Below are positions 38,190 to 48,003 of a stretch of 64,000 bases of DNA, in pieces. Source of the DNA: Parietichytrium sp. I65-24A (lineage: Eukaryota; Sar; Bigyra; Thraustochytrida; Thraustochytriidae). Location of the stretch: contig BLSF01000032.1 in assembly GCA_012862575.1 (NCBI GenBank), positions 1 to 64,000 on the forward strand, written 5' to 3'. The stretch's first letter is position 1. Each line of letters begins with the position of its first letter. The translations under genes were made by a program, and so were the position numbers. The notes below the pieces were generated by a model. It had not been told where the DNA came from, searched no databases, and saw nothing but the letters and a program-made list of their open reading frames with translations.

Positions 38190-38300
38190 TGGGATCGTCG
38201 CCTCCCGCGCCACACCACCGCACCGGCGACCCGCCCAGTCCCGGCGCCCACTCTCCTTGACACGCTCTCCCCTCTCTCTCCGTAACCTTCCAACCTTCCA

Positions 38301-38475
38301 ACCTTCCCTCTCTCTCTCTCTCTCTCTCGCTCTCTCGATCGCTCGCGCGCGCGCGTGTGTGTGGAATCGTCCGCAACACGTGCGCTCTCTCGCTCTCGCT
38401 CCCGCTCTCGCCCTCGCGCTCCCTCTCCGTCTCGCCTCCTGCCACTGGAAGAAAAAGAAAAAAGAAAAAAAGGCA
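38301..38475. repeat. CT/CG/GT simple-sequence tracts upstream of the giant gene
   Basis: A (CT)n run at about 38306-38336, then (CG)n and (GT)n dinucleotides to about 38365, further CTCG-rich sequence to about 38440, and an A/G run at about 38450-38473. On the sense strand of the giant gene these are GA tracts lying 110-290 bases before the ATG, a position typical of initiator-proximal or leader sequence. Function is not shown by sequence. Confidence 0.7.
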
Positions 38476-40117
38476 ACCTAACCTTCCCTCCTCGACAGAT
38501 GGCGAATTCAGACTCGTAGAGATTCTCCATGGCAATCCAGTAGCAGCGGGAAGAGGAGGAGTGTCAGGATACCTTGGAGTAGGATATGATATGGGTGCGC
38601 GTAGGAAACGAGGTGCTAGCAACGTGAAGACGGGAAATATTATAGGAGAGACAGGTTTTATCAAGTTCTCCTCTCGGATAAATAGCGAATGCCGAGAGCT
38701 GTCCCACACCCGGGTCACAACACGCATTTAACAATAGCATAGTGGATACAGTAGGGACGCAGAAAATGGACATTGGTCCTCTCGGGAGAATCCTTGTCGA
38801 GACTCATTTTCCTGAACTTGAAATACTAAGGAGGGAAGAATGGGTTTCATCAACATCTAAACGAAACTCCTGATTATTAGAAGAAAGGCTTAGACGAATT
38901 CCTGATCGGAGCTCGCTATCTCCGACGTACCGGAAGCCACTGCACTGCATCACCTGACCCTGCTGGCCAAATCGCCAGTGTGGCATCAGGCGAAGATAGC
39001 GCGAGACACTGTGTTTCACTGCACTCACTGTCAGTACGGGTACTCAGTACTGAGTACCTGGCGCGATGAGCTGAGAGTGCTCTCCTGAACGTTCACGAAG
39101 TAAGTGCCTTCCTCACGGTGAAGTCCACCAATCAAAATTCAAAAATACAACAAGCAAGCCCAAGGGATTGTCTCTGGAGCGCCAAAGTGCCAGGCGCAAC
39201 CACCTTTAGCGGGACACTACCGTACCACTCTAGTTGGGACGAATGTGCGGCTGCCAAACCCAATGAGACTCATGCATGAGTCTCATCCTCAAGATACCGG
39301 TAGAGTGCTGAGTAGATCTGAGTAGTCCGTCGCACACCGGTGTTGCGGTTTGTTCCTTCAGTGTTTAGCAGCGCAGCCATCCACGGACTCGACATGACTC
39401 GACACTCTCAGCAAGACATATCTCGACGCAGCAAGACTTGATGGTCATGACAGTGCATGAAATAGCCAGTCTAGGTACTAGTAGACAGAGTAGCTACAGT
39501 AGTGGGTTTGCCTTTTTTGCCAGAGCTACTACTTCTACTACCGGATGGTAGTATTTGTTTACTGGCTTCGAAATTTTCCCTTCTGTAGCTCGGTACGAGG
39601 AGTACGAGGGTTTCAAAATCTTTCAAGGTCAAAAAAATTTCAGACGCTTCACGTTGCAAAAATATTACTCTACGGGTGCCGTCAGGCGCTGCGCGCGCCT
39701 TCCCACCTTTCGCTCACCAGTGGGCTCTGCACTTGCACTTTTGCAAAATTCCACCTTGGCGAATTTTTGGCGGAATGTCACTACCCTATGGCTAGCTTCT
39801 CTCTACTACAAAGCGCTGCAAAATTCCATTCGCATCAGGAGAAGCGAAGTACAGTGAGCAGCGGTGACCCCTGCCATAGCCGGGTAGGTGCGCATCAGGG
39901 TCATCAGGGCCATCAGGGCAGCAGTAGGCAGAGCACCTCACGAGACCTTGATCAGCTGCGGTTTGAGCAACCTTTTGCACGAGTTCTACCGAGTTCTTCT
40001 GTAAGTACTTATGGTTCTGAGGGGATGCGTTCAAGATCTTCATTCAGAAGCGCTGATTGGATTCAAGGGGTAAGTAAGTTACTACTTTCCCTATAGTCTC
40101 ATAATGAACTGGGTTCN

Positions 40118-40852
40118 TATCCCTATAGAAAGTCTCATAGTGAACTGGGTTCAAATTACCCCAATTTACGTCCTACCGTGCTACTCTTTAGCTAAAGAGC
40201 TGCTAGCTATAGGCAAACGGTAGCCCGGAGCTATAATAGTGTAGTATAGCGTAAGGCTGGAAGATATCGGAGAAACAGCCTCTAATTTCTTGTCAGTATT
40301 TCCCCGTTTGCGGAGTTTGCGGCAAGCTCTGTACCTTTTCAAACATCCGTTACAAAAAATAGAACCGTTTCACTCGAAAATTCGTCTGTTCGTGAGCTAT
40401 TCTCTGTTCATTTTCGTATGATAGGATCTTCTAATATATTACTATGGTCACTATTTGGGTTAGCACATTCCATCAGTTCTACTGCGTGGAGCATGTGCAC
40501 ACTCTCTGCGCCACAATAGCTGGGCTAGAGGGCGAGCTACAATAAGTATGTGTGGCAGTTACACAGCAAGGCTACCAGTTGAACAGTCTATCGGTAAGGT
40601 CCCTTGTAGTTCTTAAGCAGCCTTAATCATGGCATGGCAGTCCTCTCTAGCTAGCTAGTAGAGAGTAGCGCGGGTACTAGCTAGCTAGAGCGACTCGTTG
40701 CTGCTGTGCACCGCAGAGAGATGCAAAGCGGGCGGGGAGGGAGGGACAGGTGGAGGAGGAGGAGCAGGAGGAGGGAAGGAATTCAGAAGGAGGAGGAGGA
40801 GGAGGAGGAGGAGGAGGAGGAGTGGGGAGAGCCCATCAGAGTGCACGAGTGC
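40118..40852. repeat. Copy 1 of a near-identical ~730-bp duplication, bounded by N joints
   Basis: Bases from about 40129 to 40852 match 40855-41598 almost base for base, from AAAGTCTCATA to GTGCACGAGTGC. Differences are scattered substitutions plus microsatellite length changes in the GGA/GCA tract. The copy lies between an N at 40117 and an N at 40853. The 22-base start of the repeat also ends the sequence left of the first N (about 40095-40116). This is the pattern of overlapping or allelic contigs placed end to end. Confidence 0.85.
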
Positions 40853-40854
40853 NT

Positions 40855-41598
40855 AAAGTCTCATAATGAACTGGGTTCAAATTACCCCAATTTACGTCCT
40901 ACCGTGCTACTCTTTAGCTAAAGAGCTGGCTAGCTCTAGGCAAACGGTAGCCCGGAGCTATAATAGTGTAGTATAGCGTAAGGCTGGAAGATATCGGAGA
41001 AATAGCCTCTAATTTCTTGTCAGTATTTCCCCGTTTGCGGAGTTTGCGGCAAGCTCTGTAGCTTTTCAAACATCCGTTACAAAAAATAGAACCGTTTCAC
41101 TCGAAAATTCGTCTGTTCGTGAGCTATTCTCTGTTCATTTTCGTATGATAGGATCTTCTAATGTATTACTATGGCCACTATGTGGGTTAGCACATTCCAT
41201 CAGTTCTACTGCGTGGAGCATGTGCACACTCTCTGCGCCATAATAGCTGGGCTAGAGGATGCTAGAGGGCGAGCTACAATAAGTATGTGTGGCAGTTACA
41301 CAGCAAGGCTACCAATTGAACAGTCTATCGGTAAGGTCCCTTGTAGTTCTTAAGCAGCCTTAATCATGGCATGGCAGTCCTCTCTAGCTAGCTAGTAGAG
41401 AGTAGCGCGGGTACTAGCTAGCTAGAGCGACTCGTTGCTGCTGCTGTGCACCGCAGAGAGATGCAAAGCGGGCGTGGAGGGAGGGACAGGTGGAGGAGGA
41501 GCAGGAGGAGCAGGAGGAGCAGGAGGAGCAGGAGGAGGGAAGGAACTCAGAAGGAGGAGGAGGAGGAGTGGGGAGAGCCCATCAGAGTGCACGAGTGC
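40855..41598. repeat. Copy 2 of the ~730-bp duplication, continuous with the downstream gene
   Basis: The second copy begins just right of the N at 40853 and runs on into the leader of the 1,699-aa gene, so it is probably the correctly placed copy. It has a 10-base insertion (ATGCTAGAGG, near 41256) and a longer GCA/GGA run compared with copy 1. Both copies contain the CTAGCTAGCTAG and GGTACTAGCTAG palindromic motifs. Confidence 0.85.
41490..41572 (+). repeat. GGA/GCA trinucleotide microsatellite
   Basis: Runs of GGAGGAGCA followed by GGA repeats. The equivalent tract at about 40750-40822 in copy 1 has a different length, as expected for a slipping microsatellite in two alleles. It lies in the presumed leader of the next gene; the short frames through it are not credible proteins. 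Confidence 0.75.
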
Positions 41599-41862
41599 CT
41601 CCTCTCCGCCGCCCGAAAGACCCGGTTCGAACGACCCGAAAGAAAGACCCGAAAGGTCCTGAGGGACCGTGACCGCGGGAAGGCTGGAAAGCTCTCAAAG
41701 AAAGGGCTTAAAGCTTAAAGGGCAGAACTAGAGGGCACGCAGTCAGTTGAAAAGTGCAGGAGGAGTTGCGTGGACGGAAGACGGGAGACGGAAGACGGGA
41801 GAGGAGGCTTCGTAAGGGGTGGCGCGTGGCGGCGGTGGTCGTGTGAGGGCGCAGCGGGGCCG

Positions 41863-44800
41863 ATGGCCTCCGGCGCTTCGCTCTTAGCGGATGACTACTT
41901 GGAGTCCGTTCGCGCGAGCGTGACGGTTCTGCAGCGCGTGCGTGAAGCGCACCTGAGGGTGCCGGTGACGGGAGAGAAGAAGGTACAGGCTTTCAAGGTC
42001 GCGCTGGAAGCCGTGGCGAGTTGCTTGGTGGTGGTTCTTGCTCGGCGGGGAGCATCGTCCGCTTCAGCCCCGGCGCCATCGCCCGCATCCCACCGCACGA
42101 AGAATCATGCGCTGGCTACCCGCGACCCTCGAAGCTGCGCGGAAGCCGACGGCTATGTAGAGGTGATCGTCCACATTGGAGAAATCGTGGATTGTGCAAG
42201 GGTCATGGGGCTCGATGTCACGCAACTTGCGATGCGCGGCACCAAATTCTTCTATGAGCACATGCAGGGCAGGGTGGAATACGCTGGGATCAAAGTGCTG
42301 TGGTGCTTTGACGATTACCTCTCCGCTACTCCAACGGAGAAAGCGATGCTGAGTTTCGGTCCCATTCTTAAAATCGCTCTCTTGTGCGCCTGTTTGGAGT
42401 TCGGTGAGGCACAGTCGTTAAGCTCAGTTGCGACGAGCAGGCAACGGACTCGCACTCCAAGCTCTGCGTCCGTTTCGACAGCAGCCTCATCTTCCGCCCC
42501 TTTCACGGCTTCTCCGAGGTCACACTCCTCATTCTTCCTAGGGCAGTCCCTCTACACCGCTCCTTCTGCAAGCTCTGGATCCGCCTCTTTAACACTGCTC
42601 ATGGAGTCTTACCTCTCCATTCTCATTGCCAATCCGCCGCGTCGAGAGCTTGTCCAGAGAAGCGCACACTTTCTTCATGGCGTTGGGAAAATATGCCAGC
42701 GAGTGGTGTACGCATGCGCCGATCAGGGGCCGGGATTCAAGTCGCTCTCGGATGTCCTGGGGCACATGGCATTCGTTCTGGCTTTCGGATGTCAAATAGC
42801 CTGGGTTGTTAAAGAGAGTAGCGTGCATTCAACGTCTCCCAAAGCGTCGAGGTCTGGTGCTACGCAGAGCACACGGCCGGATTCACAGAGTCTTGCATCA
42901 AATCGCGACCAACCTGACGACCCTTGGCGATCATCCAAGGTCAATGCTGAGGTGGTGTTGGAGTTCCTGGTGCAAAAAGATGATGAGATGGGCCGCGCGG
43001 GGTTCGCTGTCGCCAAACGTGTACTCAATCTCTGCAAGAATTGGAAGCAGCCATCAGAGGCGTCGCACCGCGACTTTATGCTTCAGCTGTCGCTCTTAGT
43101 TTTGCGCTCCATAGCACCTCTGTTTGCGTTCCCTGCAATTGGCCAATTTCATAACTCGTTTACAAACGATCTGTGCTCAACGTTCGAGCTCTGTGTCAAC
43201 CTCTCATTCAAATTTGATCGAAGCGAAGACAGTCGGACGGGTTCGCACCTGAACTCTGAGGCGCCGTTGGCGCCACGCGTTCACGGCCAAGGGCAGTACC
43301 TATCGAAGCGGACCATGAAGAGCCTTTACATGAACTCGCATGAAAAGCATATTGTGGAGACCGTCGTTTCGATTGCGCCCCCGTTGTTTCAGTTTGTGGC
43401 GCACGTTCTTCGGGAAGGCGAGGGTGACTCTGAGCGATTCTTAGGGCCTATTTCATGTTGTTTTGCTCGCATAGGTTCCAGCGATATTCACTGGGCAAGC
43501 GTGTTTGCGTCGAGGGCCAGGAAGTTGGAGGTGGAAATTACTGAGTTTGAGATTCCTGCCGCTATCCTGAGATGCGCAGTGCACTCCTTGGTCCTATTGC
43601 GCGGCACAAATCCGCCTGGTTTAGGCATGGCGAACCCTGCCGAGTATGTGACCGGGGTACTCTCCGCAATGCACTACTTTACGAAGGGAAATGTAGTTTC
43701 TATACAGGACCAGATTCATCGGTCTAAATTATTCGATGCAAATCTCGCATCAAGCGGGGAGTACACAGTCGCCTTGTACTCGAGCCGAGTGCTTGCTCTG
43801 GTGCAGGCGCACACGAGGCACGAGCCCGAAGAAATGGCGATTCCGAGCCGGCTGTCGGTGCTGCTACCCACTCTTGTCCAACGGACTTGTAGTTCTTGTT
43901 TAGTTTTCCAGTTGCCAATCGAGACCTTGACTTGTTGGCTTCCTTCCATTGCAATTGCCCTTGGTGACACCAGAGAGTCTGTTGGTCGCGCCGGCGGGAT
44001 GGCTCTTTTGGAGCTTGTCAAGTGCGTTGCAGTGCGGCGGTCTGTGGAGAGCCTTTCCTCTCTGGCGAGTGACGAAGCTGGCTTACCCTCCCCCCCAAAA
44101 GACGACTCTCTGCAAGACAAGCGTGGGTTCTTCTTGGATATGCTTTTCTTGCGCATTGCAGAGATCTGGCACGCTGTTTTTGTCAATGGCGATATTCCTC
44201 ACTGGATGCGCCACGCCAGTGGTAATGCCGAGAGCGACCCAAGTCCTTTCTCTGCGGTGTATGCCAAAGATTTGATGCTGATGCTCACTCAGCAAAAGAA
44301 GACAGTCAAAGATGGCGCGCCTGAATGGTTTCGCCCGCTTGGGGCTTTAAGGCAGATCAAGATAATGAAGGACCAGCTTGAGAAAGAGTTAAGGAGTACA
44401 CTGATGCCCTTTTTCCAGTTTGCCGATGATTACATCGATGGTGATGAGCGCAGCGCCTTCAGTTTGGCCGGGGAGCTTGTCGTTCCCCGCCTTTCTCGCC
44501 TTTGTGCTGTTCTTGAAAGCTATGTGGAGGTGTGGCGGTGGAACCGGCAACGTGATGGACCGAGGTTTAAAACTGGTGGTCAGCAGGTCACGCAACATCT
44601 AGAGTCGTTCTTCCTGCAGGTGCAAAGCCTCTCTTCGATGGGCGGATATGGAATTGCCAAGGCTTTTCGCCCTAGCGGGGGTCTGGGGAAAACCTTGCAG
44701 GCTCTTCAGAGTATTGCTGAGTGGTTTGTGTCATATTCGTGCTTGAGGGGACGAATGAGCGCAGCGTACTACACCAATTTAGCCGCACAACTTGCTCGGG

Positions 44801-46962
44801 AGGCTGGAGATCTTTGGGAAGCCGGAAACGCGTTTGCGATGGTCGCAAATTGTATCATTGGGGGCCAGCGCCGATCGAGAAAAAGCAGAAAGAAACGGCG
44901 AGGGGCAAGTACAAGTGATGACACAGAGACTGGCGAAGACGTGTATGCCACAATTGCTTCGCTGTATCTAAAAGAGGCGATTTCCGTTTTTGACTCTCTT
45001 GGGGCAGTTTTCGAGCGGAGGCGAATTCAAGAAATCCTGGAGAATGTTTCGAACGGCAGTGGTGCAGTTCAGGCAACACCAATACATGCTGGTGGCAGCG
45101 ACCATGAGCAGGCGGTTTCGTACTACTTTCTCGTGGGCCGTGTTCAGGAGGAGGAGAGTACACTTCACTCTGAGCTGACGGCGATGGATCCGAAGAGTCA
45201 GACCATCTATTTGCACACATTGAATGTTGTGCGCATGGTCCAACGAGCGCAGCATGAAACGGATGAGCAGGACGGTTTTGCGCTTGCAGAGGGAGTCCTT
45301 ATTGAGCGACTGCAGGAGGGCACATCCTTCCGATTCGTGGAAGGCTCAATTACGTGGCGTGCACTCAAGAAGTGGATTCAGTCAAGCACTTCGACTCGTT
45401 CAGAGCCGCGTTTGGCTATACATCCACACTTTCTGGCGCACGAGACATCCAAGAATATCACGTCGCATTACTCTGGGCCATATAGAAATCTCAGGGGACC
45501 GATGTTTTGGGTTCGAAGGCTGTGGCCGATGGAGGCCCCAGGCGAGGTTTCGCAGGCGAAGAACCAGCATCATCTTCTGCGATGCCCTTCTACTTTTGTG
45601 CTTTTACCAAACAAGCTCGACGGCTCGACATACACCGATGAGTGGATGGTGGAGCGGGATGAGGACTTTGCTTCTCGGCTTAAGGAGGGCCAGGCTGTAC
45701 CGTTGGACCGTGTTTGGATATCAGGGGTTGGCGGTGGACTATCCCCGCTTGTGTCAATTACTCAAGCCAAAGCGGATCTGGTTCCAGCCAATTTCCCACC
45801 TCTTTCCACGGTGCTGGAGTCTTCTGCATTTGGCAACCCAATAGGTCTCTCTGGAGAAACTCTGGGGCCCGCCCCTCCACCCCGAAAGGTCGAGAGCATG
45901 TATGAGGCGCACTTGAACCCAGCAGGAGCAGGCGCAAATTTCCTTCAAGCTGAAGAAGACTGGTCTGACTCTTCTGATAGTGAGCTCAGTGTTGGTGAAG
46001 ACGAACCTCACCCACCGTCATATCCACCTCCAGACGAAGATTCTGATGGCACAACCGCGCTTGCTGTGTCCACAGACGCAGTACCAAGCTCTGACTCTTG
46101 GCGCCATCAACTTGCTTCGAAGCCTTTGAGCCCAAAGAGGACTGTTCCGCTTGAAGGACCTGAGGCGACAACAGACGCCTTTCAGTCCGGGGGAGGCGCG
46201 TTCGACGAGAACTCGGCACCTTCAAACGTTAAGGAGCCCGAGACTGCGCCGAGACGAAATTCAGATGTATCGGAGGGCATTGTCTCAACCCTTCCGACGA
46301 GTTCTAGGTTAAGTGATGGGTCTGACGCTCACTCGTCCACGAACCCAGTGTCTGACTCTGGATCTGTACAAGATGATCTTCCTCCAGAGTTTGAGTTTTT
46401 TAACCCACTGTACGGAGAAAACGTATTCGAGACCGAGGTGGAAATGGACGAGGTGCGAAGGATACTTGATGTCGGGTCCCGAGCTCGTATACATGAATTT
46501 GGCGGCTTTTGTCTTGATGAAGTCGAGCTTGAAATGGCTTCTCAAGCTAAGAAACAAGGCCAATATTCATGCGGAGGCTTTTATGCAACTCCTGAGGGGC
46601 TCCAGAAGATCCAAATTCGCATAAGCGAGAACGATGGAAAGCGGGTCTCAGCCGCAGCGGAAGATGAGAAATTGTCTACGAAGCTTTTCGTTTTGCAAAT
46701 TTTGGTGTTGAAAGAGGCTTTTGGGCAAATAGTTGGAGGTGGGGGCTCTCGATATCGTCTCCTTTCTGAGGCTGCACTGGAGAACGTGAACTTGCGCGTA
46801 AGTTCCTCTCCGAGCGTGCTCAAGATGGACTTGCAAGGTACTGGCGGTCCTGAAAGCACGTTCTCGCATCTCGTCTTGACAGAGAACGCTCAAGTCCTGT
46901 TGGCGATTGTGGGCCAGCTGAGGGAGGATGAACGAACTCGCCTGGATGATGCGGCCATCTAA
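41863..46962 (+). CDS. Unrecognised 1,699-residue protein, intronless
   Basis: One open frame with no intron. I chose ATG 41863 (MASGASLLADDY, purine-rich leader, G at +4) over the in-frame upstream codon at 41770, because the 31 extra residues come from GA-rich leader. I do not recognise the family. Residues about 1-1200 look alpha-helical throughout (HEAT/ARM- or TPR-like), including an AREAGDLWEAGNAFAMVANC hairpin that loosely recalls TPR or DOCK DHR-2 helices; this is too weak for a call. A Ser-rich loop lies near residue 200. Around residue 1370 is an acidic, disordered stretch (SDSSDSELSVGEDE, then Pro-rich), followed by about 180 Ser/Pro/Asp-rich residues. A compact C-terminal domain of about 180 residues begins near FNPLYGENVFETEVEMDEV. 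No signal peptide or membrane span is evident. It is probably a cytosolic scaffold (inference). Confidence 0.85.
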   Translation: MASGASLLADDYLESVRASVTVLQRVREAHLRVPVTGEKKVQAFKVALEAVASCLVVVLARRGASSASAPAPSPASHRTKNHALATRDPRSCAEADGYVEVIVHIGEIVDCARVMGLDVTQLAMRGTKFFYEHMQGRVEYAGIKVLWCFDDYLSATPTEKAMLSFGPILKIALLCACLEFGEAQSLSSVATSRQRTRTPSSASVSTAASSSAPFTASPRSHSSFFLGQSLYTAPSASSGSASLTLLMESYLSILIANPPRRELVQRSAHFLHGVGKICQRVVYACADQGPGFKSLSDVLGHMAFVLAFGCQIAWVVKESSVHSTSPKASRSGATQSTRPDSQSLASNRDQPDDPWRSSKVNAEVVLEFLVQKDDEMGRAGFAVAKRVLNLCKNWKQPSEASHRDFMLQLSLLVLRSIAPLFAFPAIGQFHNSFTNDLCSTFELCVNLSFKFDRSEDSRTGSHLNSEAPLAPRVHGQGQYLSKRTMKSLYMNSHEKHIVETVVSIAPPLFQFVAHVLREGEGDSERFLGPISCCFARIGSSDIHWASVFASRARKLEVEITEFEIPAAILRCAVHSLVLLRGTNPPGLGMANPAEYVTGVLSAMHYFTKGNVVSIQDQIHRSKLFDANLASSGEYTVALYSSRVLALVQAHTRHEPEEMAIPSRLSVLLPTLVQRTCSSCLVFQLPIETLTCWLPSIAIALGDTRESVGRAGGMALLELVKCVAVRRSVESLSSLASDEAGLPSPPKDDSLQDKRGFFLDMLFLRIAEIWHAVFVNGDIPHWMRHASGNAESDPSPFSAVYAKDLMLMLTQQKKTVKDGAPEWFRPLGALRQIKIMKDQLEKELRSTLMPFFQFADDYIDGDERSAFSLAGELVVPRLSRLCAVLESYVEVWRWNRQRDGPRFKTGGQQVTQHLESFFLQVQSLSSMGGYGIAKAFRPSGGLGKTLQALQSIAEWFVSYSCLRGRMSAAYYTNLAAQLAREAGDLWEAGNAFAMVANCIIGGQRRSRKSRKKRRGASTSDDTETGEDVYATIASLYLKEAISVFDSLGAVFERRRIQEILENVSNGSGAVQATPIHAGGSDHEQAVSYYFLVGRVQEEESTLHSELTAMDPKSQTIYLHTLNVVRMVQRAQHETDEQDGFALAEGVLIERLQEGTSFRFVEGSITWRALKKWIQSSTSTRSEPRLAIHPHFLAHETSKNITSHYSGPYRNLRGPMFWVRRLWPMEAPGEVSQAKNQHHLLRCPSTFVLLPNKLDGSTYTDEWMVERDEDFASRLKEGQAVPLDRVWISGVGGGLSPLVSITQAKADLVPANFPPLSTVLESSAFGNPIGLSGETLGPAPPPRKVESMYEAHLNPAGAGANFLQAEEDWSDSSDSELSVGEDEPHPPSYPPPDEDSDGTTALAVSTDAVPSSDSWRHQLASKPLSPKRTVPLEGPEATTDAFQSGGGAFDENSAPSNVKEPETAPRRNSDVSEGIVSTLPTSSRLSDGSDAHSSTNPVSDSGSVQDDLPPEFEFFNPLYGENVFETEVEMDEVRRILDVGSRARIHEFGGFCLDEVELEMASQAKKQGQYSCGGFYATPEGLQKIQIRISENDGKRVSAAAEDEKLSTKLFVLQILVLKEAFGQIVGGGGSRYRLLSEAALENVNLRVSSSPSVLKMDLQGTGGPESTFSHLVLTENAQVLLAIVGQLREDERTRLDDAAI

Positions 46963-47397
46963 TCATGAAAATTAACATATAATGAAGGTTCGGAATTCTG
47001 AATTTTGGTCTCGCGAAGGGAAAGGGACTGTGAATCTCTCTCTATGTTGATCTGCACTATTTGGCATCCTAAGCTAGATGATAGCAGCACAGAGCACGAA
47101 TATTTTGAGGCTGAAACTTTATCATCAATTTTTTTGGATAAAGTTGAAAGTTAAAAGAAAAGAGAAATTTGGGATTGGGTACTGGTACTTTGCTTTTCAA
47201 ACCCTGCACCCCTTCTTGGGGCAAGCTTTGCGCATTCGTTGTAAGAAGAAGAGAATCGCTCGATGTCAATCAAAATGCATCGTAGGACAGCGCTCTGGAG
47301 TCAAAAAGAGTCCGCAAGGCAATTGCTTCGGCTTGGCATGAATTTGCACAGATTAGGAACGGAATAGTTGTGAGAAAGGGATAGAAAGCGTGAGGTT
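46963..47397. other. Convergent 3' intergenic region
   Basis: AT-richer DNA between the stop of the 1,699-aa gene (+) and the stop of the MTFP1-like gene (-). It should hold both 3' UTRs. No ORF or RNA gene is recognisable. Confidence 0.6.
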
Positions 47398-48003
47398 TTA
47401 GTGCGACGCGTGCTTGCTGTTGTCCGTTGGCCAGAAACGATTAAAAGTATAGTGCACGACGTGTTCGGTGGGCTCATCGATCATGACAGGCATTAGTGGA
47501 ATTAGCGATAGACCAGTGAAGACAGGGCCCCACTTTTGATATCGGCCCATCTTGGCGAACGCCTTTTGCGACGCATGTACCGCTTGGTGAATCACGATAC
47601 TCGGAAGAACTAAACTTCCAAGAACCTGGAAAGTTGTTTGTTGCGCTGTGGCCCGAGCAACGTCCTCATTGTTCTTCTTTGCGGCATGGGCTGTGAGACC
47701 AATGTCGGCAATTACGTAAGAGATTGCCACTCCATAGCCGAGACGGATGTACTTTGGGTCAATCACAGGGCGGAACGACTCTGCAACATCGGACGAGTAC
47801 GCGATGTAGCGAGAGCCTCTCGAAAAGGCCAAGCCTGCAAGTCTCCCAAGTCGACCAAAATACCCCAACACCCGCAAAGGTGAGTTTTCCAGCAAGTCCA
47901 AGGACTCTTCTTCGATTTCTAAGATCTCAGCGTCAGTCTTGACTTGCTGAACGGCTTTCGACACGTTGGCGTCAGCCTTTCCTTGTTCCCCAACTTGCGC
48001 CAT
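47398..48003 (-). CDS. MTFP1: Mitochondrial fission process protein 1-like (MTP18 family)
   Basis: MTFP1 is an inner mitochondrial membrane protein that promotes fission of the organelle. The 201-residue product contains the family core RYIAYSSDVAESFRPVIDP followed by YIRLGYGVAISYVIADIGL, then a hydrophobic segment (LGSLVLPSIVIHQAVHAS) and the C-terminal GLSLIPLMPVMIDEPTEHVV, collinear with animal MTFP1. The start at 48003 (MAQVGEQG) gives a length close to the family norm. The frame stays open upstream to 48402 with an Arg/Ser-rich extension that could be a longer presequence, but it reads more like leader. No intron. Convergent with the 1,699-aa gene. Confidence 0.82.
   Translation of the reverse strand: MAQVGEQGKADANVSKAVQQVKTDAEILEIEEESLDLLENSPLRVLGYFGRLGRLAGLAFSRGSRYIAYSSDVAESFRPVIDPKYIRLGYGVAISYVIADIGLTAHAAKKNNEDVARATAQQTTFQVLGSLVLPSIVIHQAVHASQKAFAKMGRYQKWGPVFTGLSLIPLMPVMIDEPTEHVVHYTFNRFWPTDNSKHASH

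Larger units (their letters stand above)
38190..41862. other. Divergent intergenic region between the giant gene and the 1,699-aa gene
   Basis: No convincing gene. The first 290 bases upstream of the giant ORF carry CT-rich tracts and are its probable promoter and leader. A short open frame at 39545-40096 (+) has no recognisable features. The region also contains short palindromes (near 39042-39058 and 39290), two N joints and a duplicated sequence, each listed separately. The last 250 bases are GA-rich and are probably the leader of the downstream plus-strand gene. Confidence 0.6.

Noticed and set aside
1-37610. CRISPR-like array suggested by regular 45-50 base spacing
   Set aside because: There are no identical direct repeats or unique spacers. 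The period is the codon length of a protein repeat.
4-37857. Many plus-strand Pro-rich open frames (largest 541 codons at 15685-17310)
   Set aside because: All are in the one phase antisense to the giant repeat gene; Pro/Val/Ser-Pro patterns are the reverse complement of its Gly/Ser/Thr codons. They have no independent start context or family features.
1-38189. Non-coding satellite DNA as an explanation of the repeats
   Set aside because: The units are non-identical, the phase is constant for 38 kb, a signal peptide and canonical S74 domains lie in the same frame, and no stop was met where I translated. This is coding sequence.
39545-40096. Plus-strand open frame of 183 codons in the intergenic region
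   Set aside because: No recognisable domain, atypical composition, and overlapping frames of similar length. Likely chance.
40140-40165. GGTTCAAAT resembling a tRNA T-loop
   Set aside because: No acceptor stem, anticodon arm or D arm could be paired around it, and it recurs only because the segment is duplicated.
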